Counted from the first letter of the stretch, positions 1-8,522 are shown. The stretch: DNA of 64,000 nucleotides from Parafrigoribacterium_A sp035571875 (GCA_035571875.1 DATNBR010000050.1:28028-92027), one strand, 5' to 3'. Notes: a model not told the origin generated them from the letters alone. Numbers and translations are program-made.

Positions 1-291
1 GCGGTAGATCCCGCGCGCGAGCAGTGGGTCGGGCTTGCGCAGCGCCAGGGTGTGAAACTCAAGTTCATCGAGGTGGTGTGCGCCGATCCCGAGGTGCACC
101 GGCAGAGGCTCGAGAATCGTGCCCAGCGATTCGCGCAGCTCGCAGAGCCGAGCTGGCACGCGGTGGAGCAGAGCCTCGACGAGTATTCGAACTGGGCTGG
201 ACCGAGTGCGGCCGTGGCCCGGATCACGATCGACTCCGTGCAGCCGCTCGGCTCAAACGTTGAGCTCGCGCTCGCGTTCCTCGAAGACTGA
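1..291 (+). CDS. P-loop kinase-like protein, C-terminal part (5' truncated)
   Basis: The frame is open from base 1 to a TGA at 289-291, giving the last 96 residues of a protein whose start and Walker A motif lie left of the window. The visible part has a hydrophobic strand (FIEVVCADPEVH) followed by an Arg-rich helix (RQRLENR) and a PSWHAVEQSLDEYSNW motif. This strand-then-LID-like arrangement resembles the C-terminal half of small ATP-binding AAA_33/zeta-type kinases of actinobacteria. Substrate and role cannot be read from this fragment. The next gene starts 22 bases downstream in the same direction, so the two may be co-transcribed. The kinase assignment is an inference without the P-loop. 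Confidence 0.6.
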   Translation, partial: AVDPAREQWVGLAQRQGVKLKFIEVVCADPEVHRQRLENRAQRFAQLAEPSWHAVEQSLDEYSNWAGPSAAVARITIDSVQPLGSNVELALAFLED

Positions 292-313
292 CGGTGCTCG
301 CGCGAGCTGATCT

Positions 314-1060
314 GTGCTGATCCTGCTGCCCCCGTCCGAGACGAAGCGGGACGGCGGCGCGGATGGTTCCGCGCTGGACATCGACGCCCTGAGTTTTCCG
401 GCGCTCAAGCGGCAGCGACGCTCCGCAATCGCCGCGCTCAGAAAGCTCGCCAGCAACCGCGCGACCATGGCCGCGGCACTTCATCTGGGGCCAACCCAAC
501 TCTTCGAAGTCGAGCGCAATCGTGACGTGCGGAGCTCTCCGACGATGCCAGCGCTCGATCGCTACACGGGAGTGCTGTTCGACGCGCTCGACGCCGAGTC
601 GCTCCCGGCCGGCGCGCGCTCCTTCGCGCTCGAGCACGTCACCATCCACTCCGCGTTGTTCGGGCTGCTCGCTGCTGCGGACCCCATTCCCGCTTACCGG
701 CTGTCGCATGACTCCCGGCTGCCCGAGGTGTCGTTGAAGCGCGTCTGGCGTGACGCGATCGCGGCACAGCTCGCCACCAGGACGGACCTCGTGCTCGACC
801 TGAGATCCGAGGCATACGTCGAGCTCGGTCCCTCGGCAGGCGCGCCGCGGTCATACTTCCTCCGCGTCGTGAGCGAGGGTCCGGATGGCACGCGCCGCGC
901 ACTCAACCACTTCAACAAGAAGGGCAAGGGCGAGTTCGTGCGTGCGCTCGCTCTCGCGGCAACCGATCATGAGGACGTCGAGTCGCTGCTGCGCTGGGCG
1001 GCCGAGTCGGGCATCCGGCTGAACCTCGGTGCCGAGGGCGGCCTCGAACTCGTGGTGTGA
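314..1060 (+). CDS. yaaA: YaaA/UPF0246 (DUF328) family protein
   Basis: A 248-residue protein with a GTG start. It carries the N-terminal PPSETK motif (residues 6-11) typical of the YaaA family, and the basic motif NHFNKKGKGEFVR in the C-terminal third, where the family has its DNA-binding-like helix-hairpin-helix region. In Escherichia coli YaaA limits free iron and protects DNA during hydrogen peroxide stress; the same role here is inferred by family. The length matches the family. It lies just after the kinase-like fragment on the same strand and near two alkylation-repair genes, a loose DNA-protection neighbourhood. Confidence 0.85.
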   Translation: MLILLPPSETKRDGGADGSALDIDALSFPALKRQRRSAIAALRKLASNRATMAAALHLGPTQLFEVERNRDVRSSPTMPALDRYTGVLFDALDAESLPAGARSFALEHVTIHSALFGLLAAADPIPAYRLSHDSRLPEVSLKRVWRDAIAAQLATRTDLVLDLRSEAYVELGPSAGAPRSYFLRVVSEGPDGTRRALNHFNKKGKGEFVRALALAATDHEDVESLLRWAAESGIRLNLGAEGGLELVV

Positions 1061-1088
1061 GCCACAGAAGCGCGCTCCGTGCCTTGGC

Positions 1089-1113
1089 TAGGATGGCATC
1101 GATCAGAGGAGAG
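1089..1113 (+). promoter_or_regulatory. -10 box and ribosome binding site of the DUF5684-like gene
   Basis: TAGGAT at 1089-1094 is a -10 candidate, and AGAGGAGAG at 1105-1113 is a strong Shine-Dalgarno two bases before the GTG at 1116. This is one of the few genes here with a short leader plus RBS rather than a leaderless arrangement. Confidence 0.5.
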
Positions 1114-1115
1114 CA

Positions 1116-1580
1116 GTGGACTACGACCCCAATCCCATTTATCCCGGCCTCGGGCTGCTCTTTGGGCTCGCCTTCGTCGTGATCTATCTGCTGATCATCG
1201 CCGGCTTCTACGCCCTGTTCGCGTGGCTGCTCAGCCGCGTCTTCCGCAAGGCAGGCATCCCCGCCTGGAAGGCGTGGGTGCCGATCTACAACTTCTGGGT
1301 CTTTCTTGAACTGGGCGGCCAGCCGGGCTGGATCGCCATTCTGGCCGTGGTGCCGGTGGGCAGCATCGTGGCCGCCGTCTTCATGTGCATCGCCGCCTAC
1401 AACGTCGGTCTCGCCTTCGGCAAACAGGGCGCGTGGGTCGTGCTGTACATCTTTGTGCCGTGGCTATGGTTCGCCATCGTGGGGCTCGATTCCGAACCGT
1501 GGCAGCCGTGGCGCTCTCCGGTGCCGCCGGTCTACGGCAGCAACGTGTACCCGCCGCGTCCGCCGACGCCGGGGTACTAG
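1116..1580 (+). CDS. Small multi-pass membrane protein (DUF5684-like)
   Basis: A 154-residue integral membrane protein starting with GTG behind a good RBS. About four hydrophobic segments are visible: near residues 10-35, 60-80, 82-100 and 108-125. Between the first and second sits the motif RKAGIPAWKAWVPIYNFW, the signature of the DUF5684 family (a short amphipathic loop with conserved Trp and Pro). The tail is Pro-rich and polar (PPVYGSNVYPPRPPTPGY), probably cytoplasmic. No enzymatic residues are recognisable, and family members are uncharacterised. Its stop overlaps the 3' end of the convergent tag gene by four bases (1577-1580), so the two transcripts must overlap. Confidence 0.75.
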   Translation: MDYDPNPIYPGLGLLFGLAFVVIYLLIIAGFYALFAWLLSRVFRKAGIPAWKAWVPIYNFWVFLELGGQPGWIAILAVVPVGSIVAAVFMCIAAYNVGLAFGKQGAWVVLYIFVPWLWFAIVGLDSEPWQPWRSPVPPVYGSNVYPPRPPTPGY

Positions 1581-2200
1581 CGCTCAGTCGCGCTTCGCCA
1601 GCATCCCGCGACGTGGTCGTCGACCATGCCGGTGGACTGCATGAGCGCATACATCGTCGTCGGCCCGACGAAGCGGAAGCCGCGAGCGCGGAGTGCCTTG
1701 CTCATCGCCGTGGACTCCGGAGTCACCGCGGGCACGGAGTCGAAGTCGGCCGGGCGCGCATGAGCTGACGGCGCGAAGCTCCACAGCAGCTCGTCGAGGG
1801 CACCCGGCCGCTCGCGACTGAGCTCCAGGACGAGGCGGGCGTTCGAGATCGTGGCCTCGATCTTCGCGCGGTTTCTGATGATCGCGGCATTCTGCATAAG
1901 GGCGGCAACATCCGCGGGGCCGAATTCGGCGACTCGGTGCGCGTCGAAGTCGTGGAAGGCCTCGCGGAACGCCGGTCGCCTACGGAGGATCGTGATCCAC
2001 GACAACCCGGCCTGGAAGCCCTCGAGGCTGAGCTTCTCGAACAGCTCGCGGTCGCCATGGAGCGGCGTGCCCCATTCCTCGTCGTGATAGCGGCGGTACT
2101 CGGGATCGCCGGCGCCCCACGCGCAGCGGTCGCGACCATCCTCGCCGCGCACCACGGCCGGCTTGACGGTGGGATCGGGGGCGACTGCGGTCTCGCTCAC
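1577..2200 (-). CDS. tag: DNA-3-methyladenine glycosylase I
   Basis: A 207-residue protein that hydrolyses 3-methyladenine from alkylated DNA in base excision repair. The family core is clear: RCAWG near residue 21, then YHDEEWG with the catalytic Glu, then the helix-hairpin-helix region around FQAGLSWITILRRR. The zinc-snap residues are present: the Cys of RCAWG, the His of YHDEEWG, and the His and Cys of DDHVAGCW near the C-terminus. The start is the GTG at 2200, which overlaps the TGA of ogt (GTGA), so it is translationally coupled to that second alkylation-repair gene. The frame is open further upstream, but that stretch is the antisense of ogt and was rejected. Confidence 0.95.
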   Translation of the reverse strand: MSETAVAPDPTVKPAVVRGEDGRDRCAWGAGDPEYRRYHDEEWGTPLHGDRELFEKLSLEGFQAGLSWITILRRRPAFREAFHDFDAHRVAEFGPADVAALMQNAAIIRNRAKIEATISNARLVLELSRERPGALDELLWSFAPSAHARPADFDSVPAVTPESTAMSKALRARGFRFVGPTTMYALMQSTGMVDDHVAGCWRSATER

Positions 2201-2700
2201 GAGACCGCCACGATTCCCTCGTGGTCGAGCAGCCACTGCTTGGTCGGGATGCCGTTGCCGCCGCTGTAGCCGGTGATGCGGTGGTTGGAGGCGAGGACGC
2301 GGTGGCAGGGCACGATGATGGGAATCGGGTTGGCACCCACGGCTCCGCCAACCGCACGGCCCGCCGTGGCGCGACCTGTGGCAACACCGAGTTCGCCATA
2401 GGAGATGACCTCGCCGAACTTCAGCTCGGAGAGCTGCTGCCACACGGCCTCTTGGAACGGTGTGCCCGACCAGGCGACGGGGAGGTCGAAGCTCCGCCTC
2501 GTGCCGGCGAAGTATTCGCCGAGTTGCTCGGCGGCGCGCTCGAGCAGCTCGTTGGAGCGCTCGGCCAGTTCTTCGAGCGGGAGATGCCCGGCGCGCTCCA
2601 TGGAGAGCGAGGTGATGGCCGAGTCGGTAGCCGTGAGTTCGATGCGACCGATCGGGCTCTCGATGCGGCGCAGGAACTGCGGGGAAGGTGAAGGGATCAT
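2197..2700 (-). CDS. ogt: Methylated-DNA--protein-cysteine methyltransferase
   Basis: A 167-residue suicide enzyme that removes alkyl groups from O6-alkylguanine (and O4-alkylthymine) onto its own cysteine. The active-site motif IVPCHRV is intact near residue 134, followed by the expected ITGYSGG and a Lys/Leu-rich C-terminal helix. The N-terminal ribonuclease-like domain is short, as in Ogt rather than Ada. ATG start at 2700. It is followed with a 4-base overlap by tag, making a two-gene alkylation repair operon. No Ada-type regulatory domain is present here. Confidence 0.95.
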   Translation of the reverse strand: MIPSPSPQFLRRIESPIGRIELTATDSAITSLSMERAGHLPLEELAERSNELLERAAEQLGEYFAGTRRSFDLPVAWSGTPFQEAVWQQLSELKFGEVISYGELGVATGRATAGRAVGGAVGANPIPIIVPCHRVLASNHRITGYSGGNGIPTKQWLLDHEGIVAVS

Positions 2701-2802
2701 GCCTCGACTGTAGCCGCGGCATCCGACACGACTCTGGCGCTTTTCGGACATGGGATCAACGCGGTCGACGGTGCGGGTTGTGGAGGAGTGGCGGACCGGC
2801 CG

Positions 2803-2808
2803 TACGCT
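2803..2808 (+). promoter_or_regulatory. -10 box, leaderless promoter of the aldo/keto reductase
   Basis: TACGCT lies exactly six bases before the ATG at 2815 (spacer ggcagc), which places the expected transcription start on or next to the start codon. No Shine-Dalgarno sequence is present. This supports the ATG at 2815 over an in-frame GTG at 2788. Confidence 0.55.
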
Positions 2809-2814
2809 GGCAGC

Positions 2815-3777
2815 ATGGCTGAAATCGAATACCGCAACCTTGGCCGTTCGGGGCTCGTCGTCTCCACGATCGGCCTCGGATGCAACAACTTCGGTAGGGC
2901 GAAAACCGCGACCGAGACGCAGGCTGGCACGGATGCGGTGGTGCACGCCGCGATCGACGCGGGCGTCACGCTGTTCGACACCGCAGACATCTACGGCTCG
3001 GAGCGCGGCCTGAGCGAGAGCCTCATGGGGCACGCGCTGAAGGGCAGACGCGGCGAGATCGTGCTGGCGACGAAGTTCGGGATGGACATGGCTGGCACGA
3101 ACGGACCCGACTGGGGCGCGAGGGGATCGCGACGCTACATCCGCCTCGCCGTGGAGGCGTCGCTCCGACGCCTGCGCACCGACTGGATCGACCTGTATCA
3201 GCTGCACCAGCCGGATCCGATGACCCCGATCGATGAGACCATCGCTGCGCTCGACGAGCTCATCGCCGAGGGCAAGGTGCGCTACATCGGGCACTCGAAC
3301 CTCGCGGGCTGGCAGATCGCCGACGCCGAGTACCGCGCGACCCTCGGTGCGCATCCGAAGTTCATCTCTGCGCAGAACGAATACAGTCTGCTCAGGCGCG
3401 GTGTCGAGGCGGAGGTGCTGCCGGCGGTCAACGCGTACGGGCTCGGCTTCCTGCCGTTCTTTCCGCTCTACAACGGCCTGTTCACGGGCAAGTTCAACCG
3501 CCAGGGCGGGCCGGCCGACAGCCGCATCATGGCGCTCCGGCCGCACGTGCTCGACGACGTGGACTGGGACGTGATGGAGCGCTACGAGGCATTCTGCGCC
3601 GAGCGCGACATCAGCATGCTCGCCGCCACCTTCGGCTGGCTCCTGGCCCAGCCCGGCCTCACCAGTGTCATCGCCGGAGTGACGAAGCCCGAGCAGATCG
3701 TGCAGAACGCGGATGTCGCCTCCAGCTGGACGCCGTCGCCGGACGAGGTCGCGGAGATCTCCACCCTCTTCGCCTGA
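2815..3777 (+). CDS. Aldo/keto reductase
   Basis: A 320-residue NADP(H)-dependent TIM-barrel oxidoreductase. The catalytic tetrad is visible: Asp55 and Tyr60 in FDTADIYGS, Lys87 in LATKFGM, and His131 in LYQLHQPDP. The C-terminal cofactor loop VIAGVTKPEQI is also present. The physiological substrate is unknown; family members reduce aldehydes, ketones or methylglyoxal. It has its own leaderless promoter, diverges from ogt (114 bases between starts) and converges with an MDR oxidoreductase. An N-terminal 9-residue extension is possible but unsupported. Confidence 0.92.
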   Translation: MAEIEYRNLGRSGLVVSTIGLGCNNFGRAKTATETQAGTDAVVHAAIDAGVTLFDTADIYGSERGLSESLMGHALKGRRGEIVLATKFGMDMAGTNGPDWGARGSRRYIRLAVEASLRRLRTDWIDLYQLHQPDPMTPIDETIAALDELIAEGKVRYIGHSNLAGWQIADAEYRATLGAHPKFISAQNEYSLLRRGVEAEVLPAVNAYGLGFLPFFPLYNGLFTGKFNRQGGPADSRIMALRPHVLDDVDWDVMERYEAFCAERDISMLAATFGWLLAQPGLTSVIAGVTKPEQIVQNADVASSWTPSPDEVAEISTLFA

Positions 3778-3785
3778 GCCGAAGG

Positions 3786-3854
3786 TCCCGCCGTCCTGGT
3801 GGCGGGAGACGCGACCTCGCGGAGGGGGTCATTACTCCCGCCGGGAGGACTTTT
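3786..3854 (+). terminator. Paired hairpins between convergent genes
   Basis: Downstream of the aldo/keto reductase, TCCCGCC (3786-3792) pairs with GGCGGGA (3801-3807). A second small inverted repeat, CTCCC/GGGAG (3835-3847), is followed by GACTTTT. The motif CTCCCGCCG recurs at 3855-3863. The position between converging genes suggests a bidirectional terminator. Confidence 0.45.
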
Positions 3855-3909
3855 CTCCCGCCGCGCGGTTCTCCGCCGCTCGATCCTCGCGGGCTCGATC
3901 CGCGCGCGC

Positions 3910-4821
3910 TCAGGCGCCGAGAGAGAGCACGATCTTGCCCAGGCCGTGGCCGGTCTCGAGGTCTTCGTAGGCCGTGCGCACTTCGTCGAGCGGGTAGCTC
4001 GCGCGCACGGGGAGCACGAGCTCGCCACTCGCGACGAGGGTGGCGAGCTCGGCGAGTTCCTCGGCGGTCTTGCCGCCGCCGCCCACCGAGCCGAGGCCGT
4101 ACTTCTCGGCCGCCGCGTGATCGGCGATCGTGTTGATGCGCTGCGGTGGGATGCCGAGGGCGAGCGCCGCCTCGATGCTCTCGCCGCCGACGTTATCGAG
4201 CGCCGCGGTGAAGCCCTGCGGGGCCGCCTCGCGAAGCCTGTCGGACATCCCGGGTCCATAGGCGACCGGGGTGATGCCGAGCCCGCGCAGGAACTCGTGG
4301 TTGCGCTCGCTCGCGGTGCCGACGACCGTGGCTCCGGCACGGCGAGCAAGCTGCGCGCTGAGCAGGCCGACCCCGCCCGCGGCGCCCGTGACGAGCACCG
4401 TGTCACGCCCGCCGAGTGAGAGGGATGCGGTTGCACGCTTCGCCGTGTTGCCGACGAGTCCGATGCCGCCGGCGATGGTCCAGTCGAGTGCTGCCGGCTT
4501 CCGCGCGATCGAGGATGCCGACACGACGACGTGCTCTGCCTGGGCGCCCCGGCCGATCCATCCGAGTACTTCGTCGCCCACCTGCCATTCGCCAGCGTCC
4601 GCGCCCACCTCGTCGATCACACCGGCGAATTCTGAGCCCTGCCCGCTCGGCAGCATGAGCTTCGGCAGGACGCCGTGGCGTACCTTCACGTCGAAGGGAT
4701 TGAGCCCCGCCGAGCGCACGGCGACGCGCACCTGGCCCTCGCCCGGATGCACCTCCGGCACGTCGATGACCTCGAGCACCTCCGGGGTGCCGTAGCTGCT
4801 GAAGCTGACCGCTCGTGACAT
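3910..4821 (-). CDS. NADP-dependent MDR-family oxidoreductase (quinone reductase-like)
   Basis: A 303-residue zinc-independent medium-chain dehydrogenase/reductase. It has the N-terminal GroES-like fold (NPFDVKVRHG, residues 41-50) and the cofactor-binding motif TGAAGGVGLLSAQLA (Gly146, Gly149, Gly150, Gly152) of NADPH-dependent quinone or enone reductases. No zinc-binding Cys/His cluster is seen. The start is the ATG at 4821 behind GGAGGAG; an upstream in-frame extension has no RBS. It diverges from the IclR regulator at 4920, so that regulator could also control this gene. The substrate is not predictable from sequence alone. Confidence 0.88.
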   Translation of the reverse strand: MSRAVSFSSYGTPEVLEVIDVPEVHPGEGQVRVAVRSAGLNPFDVKVRHGVLPKLMLPSGQGSEFAGVIDEVGADAGEWQVGDEVLGWIGRGAQAEHVVVSASSIARKPAALDWTIAGGIGLVGNTAKRATASLSLGGRDTVLVTGAAGGVGLLSAQLARRAGATVVGTASERNHEFLRGLGITPVAYGPGMSDRLREAAPQGFTAALDNVGGESIEAALALGIPPQRINTIADHAAAEKYGLGSVGGGGKTAEELAELATLVASGELVLPVRASYPLDEVRTAYEDLETGHGLGKIVLSLGA

Positions 4822-4861
4822 CCGTCTCTCCTCCTCGACGATTCGAGGTCTCGTCCCTTCG

Positions 4862-4889
4862 ATCCTAGGCAGCCTCGCCTCGATACCAT
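4862..4889. promoter_or_regulatory. Divergent promoters of the MDR oxidoreductase and IclR genes
   Basis: In the 98-base gap, TAGGAT read on the minus strand (4867-4862) is a -10 candidate for the oxidoreductase, and TACCAT (4884-4889) a -10 candidate for the IclR gene. Both would give short leaders carrying the observed RBSs (GGAGGAG and GAGGGG). Confidence 0.4.
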
Positions 4890-4919
4890 GACAGAACGGC
4901 GAGCGAGGGGAAGTGGACA

Positions 4920-5705
4920 ATGGCGGATGACCGCGGCCGTTCCATGATCGCCCGCGCGGCCTCGGTGTTGCGCGCCTTCGATCAGCAGAACGATTCGCTC
5001 ACCGTCTCCGAACTGGCCGCGACGACCGGACTGCCGCTCGGCACCACCCACCGCATCGTGAGCGACCTCGTGGAGCAGAGACTGCTCAATCGCGAGGGCA
5101 CGCACTACTCGATCGGCACGGGGCTGTGGGAGCTCGGCGAGCTCTCGGCGGTGAGCCTGCGGTTTCGCGAGATCGCGCTGCCGTTCCTGCTCGCGCTGTA
5201 CGAGGTGACCGGCGAGAACGTGCACCTCGCGATCCTCGACGGCTTCGACACGCTCTACGTCGCGCGGCTCGTCGGGCCGCGCTCCGTGCCGACGATCTCG
5301 AGGATGGGCGGCAGGCTTCCCCTTCATACGACGGGAGTCGGCAAGGCCCTGCTCGCGTTTCAGAGCGAGGAGTTTCTGGCAGAGTTCTTCGCCAGGCCAC
5401 TGGCGACGCCGACGCGGCACTCGCTCACGAACGAGGCGGATGTGCGTGCCGAGATGAAGACGACGAAGGCGCGCGGTTACAGCGCCACGCATCAGGAGAT
5501 GACGCTCGGAACCGCCGCACTCGCCGTGCCGATCTTCGTCGATGACGAGGCGCCCTTCGCCTCGGTCAGCCTCGTGACCCACCTGGCCCGCGTGGACGAG
5601 CGGCGCAACGTTCCGCTGCTCAAGTCCTCGGCGGCCGAGATCGGAGCCGCGCTGCGGGTGAGCCTCGCGGGCGGGCACCGCTGGCCGAACTCGATTCGCT
5701 CCTAG
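4920..5705 (+). CDS. IclR-family transcriptional regulator, likely of the pca genes
   Basis: A 261-residue regulator with an N-terminal winged helix-turn-helix (LTVSELAATTGLPLGTTHRI, about residues 28-47) and a C-terminal IclR effector domain (HLAILDGFDTLYVARL, then GRLPLHTTGVGKALLA, the family signature). ATG start with GAGGGG upstream. It lies 72 bases before pcaH on the same strand. IclR-type PcaR/PcaU proteins activate protocatechuate genes in several bacteria, with protocatechuate or beta-ketoadipate as effector, so regulation of pcaHGBDC is a reasonable inference. It could instead act on the divergent oxidoreductase. Confidence 0.88.
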   Translation: MADDRGRSMIARAASVLRAFDQQNDSLTVSELAATTGLPLGTTHRIVSDLVEQRLLNREGTHYSIGTGLWELGELSAVSLRFREIALPFLLALYEVTGENVHLAILDGFDTLYVARLVGPRSVPTISRMGGRLPLHTTGVGKALLAFQSEEFLAEFFARPLATPTRHSLTNEADVRAEMKTTKARGYSATHQEMTLGTAALAVPIFVDDEAPFASVSLVTHLARVDERRNVPLLKSSAAEIGAALRVSLAGGHRWPNSIRS

Positions 5706-5729
5706 GCCGCGCGGCCTCCTTCCGCTGAG

Positions 5730-5744
5730 TGGAAAATAGTCCTA
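5730..5744 (+). promoter_or_regulatory. Candidate IclR-type operator upstream of pcaH
   Basis: TGGAAAATAGTCCTA resembles the IclR-family box TGGAAATNATTTCCA in its left half and spacing. It sits about 35 bases before the pcaH start, between the IclR gene and its likely target operon. The CCTAGG at 5741-5746 repeats the CCTAGG at 5701-5706. Confidence 0.35.
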
Positions 5745-5777
5745 GGTCACCCGTGCCAAGGCTGGGAACCTTGACGC

Positions 5778-6590
5778 GTGAGCAATGACGCAAAGCAGGC
5801 CGCGAATCCGGCCGACCCCCAGCAACCGCCGAGCCAGGCCGACATCTCGGCAGAGATCGCCGAGAAGCACCAGCGATACCGGGAGGGCATCACGGCCGGT
5901 GCGCCGCGATCGGAACGTGTGGAGACGGACTTCCTGCCGTATCGCAGCAGCCTTCTGCGGCATCCGACCAAGGATCTGCACCACGTCGACCCCGAGACGA
6001 TCGAGCTGGCCTCGCCCGCCTTCGGTCACCGTGACGTCGCCGAGGTCGAGGCCGATCTCACCATCCAGCACAGCGGAGAACCGCTCGGCGAGCGGATGGT
6101 CGTGACCGGTCAGGTGCTCGACGGTGACGGCCGCCCGGTGCGGCACCAGCTCGTGGAGGTGTGGCAGGCGAACGCGGCCGGGCGGTACATCCACAAGCGG
6201 GACCAGCATCCGGCACCGCTCGACCCGAACTTCACCGGCACCGGTCGCTGCATCACCGACGAGAACGGCTTCTACCGCTTCCAGACGATCAAGCCGGGCG
6301 CATACCCGTGGCGCAACCACACGAACGCGTGGCGGCCGGCGCACATCCACTTCTCGATCTTCGGCTCGGCGTTCACTCAGCGGATCATCACGCAGATGTA
6401 CTTCCCGGGCGACCCGCTGTTTCCGCTCGACCCGATCTACCAGTCGATCCTCGATGACGACGCGCGGGCCAGGCTCGTCGCCGACTACGACCATGACCTG
6501 ACCACGCCGGAGTACGCACTCGGCTACCGCTGGAACATCGTGCTCACCGGCACGAAACGCACCTGGACCGAACCGGAGGACGCAGAATGA
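5778..6590 (+). CDS. pcaH: Protocatechuate 3,4-dioxygenase beta subunit
   Basis: A 270-residue intradiol dioxygenase subunit that carries the non-haem Fe(III) site and cleaves protocatechuate to 3-carboxy-cis,cis-muconate. All four iron ligands expected from the Pseudomonas enzyme are visible: Tyr137 (AGRYIHK), Tyr176 (GAYPWRN), His189 and His191 (PAHIHF). The PcaH N-terminal domain with the LRHPTKDLHHVDPE motif distinguishes it from catechol dioxygenases. GTG start at 5778. First gene of the pcaHGBDC operon; its TGA overlaps the pcaG ATG (ATGA). Cytoplasmic, acting with PcaG. Confidence 0.95.
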   Translation: MSNDAKQAANPADPQQPPSQADISAEIAEKHQRYREGITAGAPRSERVETDFLPYRSSLLRHPTKDLHHVDPETIELASPAFGHRDVAEVEADLTIQHSGEPLGERMVVTGQVLDGDGRPVRHQLVEVWQANAAGRYIHKRDQHPAPLDPNFTGTGRCITDENGFYRFQTIKPGAYPWRNHTNAWRPAHIHFSIFGSAFTQRIITQMYFPGDPLFPLDPIYQSILDDDARARLVADYDHDLTTPEYALGYRWNIVLTGTKRTWTEPEDAE

Positions 6591-7147
6591 GCGCGCAGAG
6601 GCTCCCGGCAACCCCGGGGCAGACCATTGGCCCGTTCTTCGGGTTCTCGCTGCCCTACGACGGCGGCGAAGACCTCGTCGATCGCTCCCACCCCGGCGCG
6701 GTGCGGCTCCACGGAACGGTGTTCGACGGCGCCGGCGTTCCGGTTCCCGACGCGCTGGTCGAGATCTGGCAGGCGGATGAGCGGGGCGAGATCTCAACGG
6801 AGCCCGGCTCGCTGCGCCGCGACGGCTACACCTTCACCGGCTTCGGACGGGCGGCCACCGACGGAGCCGGAAACTACCAGTTCACGACTGTCGAGCCCGG
6901 TCGCATCGAGGGGAGCGGTCTTCCGTTCTTCTCCGTCGTCGTGTTCTCGCGGGGGCTGCTCGACACGCTGCACACCAGGATCTACCTCCCGGAGCACTCT
7001 GCGGAGTTCGCGGCCGACCCCTTGCTTCGCGCCCTGGACGAGCGTCGACGGGCCAGTCTGGTCGCAACGCGCGAAGCCGACGGTACTCTTCTGTTTAACC
7101 TGCACCTGCAGGGCGACGAGGAGACCGTTTTTCTTGACTTCGACTGA
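6587..7147 (+). CDS. pcaG: Protocatechuate 3,4-dioxygenase alpha subunit
   Basis: A 186-residue partner of PcaH. It has the TPGQTIGPFF motif near the N-terminus (residues 8-17) and the VPDALVEIWQAD strand of the intradiol fold, but lacks the iron ligands, as usual for alpha subunits. The C-terminus has the conserved FNLHLQGDEETVFLDF. The start overlaps the end of pcaH by four bases, fitting the 1:1 heterodimer. Its end overlaps the pcaB start by 14 bases. Confidence 0.95.
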   Translation: MSAQRLPATPGQTIGPFFGFSLPYDGGEDLVDRSHPGAVRLHGTVFDGAGVPVPDALVEIWQADERGEISTEPGSLRRDGYTFTGFGRAATDGAGNYQFTTVEPGRIEGSGLPFFSVVVFSRGLLDTLHTRIYLPEHSAEFAADPLLRALDERRRASLVATREADGTLLFNLHLQGDEETVFLDFD

Positions 7148-8522
7148 ACACTCGGAATCCGTTTCGGCGAGCGCTGACTTCGGCCTGCTCTCGCCGCAGT
7201 GGGTGGGGTCCGCGGTTGCGGAAGCGACCTCCGACAGCGCGGTGCTCACCGCGATGGTCGACGTGGAGGTCGCGCTCGTGCGCGCCTACGAGACGCTGGG
7301 AATCGCGCCGGCCGGCATGTCCGTGATCGTGCGCGCCGTGGCCGACACCGCGCCGTTCGACCTGGCGGACATCGCGCTGCGCGCGCGCTCGGGTGGCAAC
7401 CCCGTGATCCCGCTGGTCAAAGATCTGCGCGCCGCCGTCGCCGCGGCAAACGCGGACGCCGCATCCTGGGTGCATCGCGGGGCGACCAGCCAGGACATCC
7501 TCGACACCGCTCTCATGCTTGTCGCCAGTCGCTCGATCGCGCTCATACTCGCGGATGCCGAGGCCTGCGTCCACGCGCTCGCTGGCCTTGCCGATCATCA
7601 CCGCCGCAGCATCATGGCGGCTCGGACGCTCACGCAACACGGCGTTCCCACGACCTTCGGGCTCAAGGCGGCCGGATGGCTCGGGGGAGTCTCCGAGGCC
7701 CGCAAGAGACTCGCCTCGACCCAGTTTCCGGTGCAGTGGGGCGGAGCGGGAGGAACCCAGGCCTCCTTCGAGATGCTCGGCGGTGCGGGCACCGGCGCGA
7801 GACTCTCGGATGCCATCGCGGCAACGATCGGCCTCGCCTCGCCGCCGGTGCCGTGGCAGACCCAGCGCGCGCCGGTCACCCGCGTCGGCGACGCGCTCGC
7901 CACCCTCCTTGACGCCCTCGGCACCGTCTCGAGCGACGTGCTCGTGCTCGCCCGCCCCGAGATCGCGGAGCTCTCGGAACCGTCGAGTCCGGGTCGCGGC
8001 GGATCGTCGGCGATGCCCCAGAAGCAGAATCCGATCCTGAGCGTGCTCATCCAGTCGGCGGCGCGAAAGGCGCCGGGCCTCGCGGCCGAACTGCACCGCT
8101 CGGCGAACGCCGTGGACGAGCGGCCCGACGGCGCCTGGCATGTCGAGTGGCAGAGCCTTCGCGAACTCCTGCGCCTCGCCGGCGGCGCCACCGCGATCGC
8201 TGCGGAACTCCTCGCCGGCCTCGTCGTGCACCCCGACGCCATGTTGCGCAACCTCCGGTCGAGCGGCCCCCTCATCGTGGCCGAGCGGCTCATGCTGGAG
8301 TTCGGCCCCGTCGTGGGTTCGGCGCGGATGCAGGAGCTCGTCTCGCAGACCGCAGCCGATCCGGGCTTCGACCTCGCCGGCGCACTCCGTGCGGAACCGG
8401 CGCTCGAGGGCGTTTCGAACGCCACCATCGAGGAGGCGCTGTATCCCATCGCCTACCTCGGCGATGCCGAACTCCTCATCGACCGCGCGCTCGCCGCCGC
8501 GGTGCTGGAGGTGCAGTCGTGA
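7134..8522 (+). CDS. pcaB: 3-carboxy-cis,cis-muconate cycloisomerase
   Basis: A 462-residue member of the fumarase/aspartase superfamily that converts 3-carboxy-cis,cis-muconate to 4-carboxymuconolactone. The superfamily signature GSSAMPQKQNP is at residues 290-300, and the other core motifs are present (GATSQDILDTA, TLTQHGVPTTFG). The only plausible start is the TTG at 7134, behind GAGGAGA and inside the end of pcaG; no ATG or GTG starts the conserved N-terminus. The TTG start and 14-base overlap suggest tight translational coupling. Its TGA overlaps the pcaD start (GTGA). Confidence 0.93.
   Translation: MTSTEHSESVSASADFGLLSPQWVGSAVAEATSDSAVLTAMVDVEVALVRAYETLGIAPAGMSVIVRAVADTAPFDLADIALRARSGGNPVIPLVKDLRAAVAAANADAASWVHRGATSQDILDTALMLVASRSIALILADAEACVHALAGLADHHRRSIMAARTLTQHGVPTTFGLKAAGWLGGVSEARKRLASTQFPVQWGGAGGTQASFEMLGGAGTGARLSDAIAATIGLASPPVPWQTQRAPVTRVGDALATLLDALGTVSSDVLVLARPEIAELSEPSSPGRGGSSAMPQKQNPILSVLIQSAARKAPGLAAELHRSANAVDERPDGAWHVEWQSLRELLRLAGGATAIAAELLAGLVVHPDAMLRNLRSSGPLIVAERLMLEFGPVVGSARMQELVSQTAADPGFDLAGALRAEPALEGVSNATIEEALYPIAYLGDAELLIDRALAAAVLEVQS

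Noticed and set aside
2788..2814. A GTG start for the aldo/keto reductase nine codons upstream
   Set aside because: The extension covers the -10 box and is not part of the usual family N-terminus (MxxxxYRNLGRSG).
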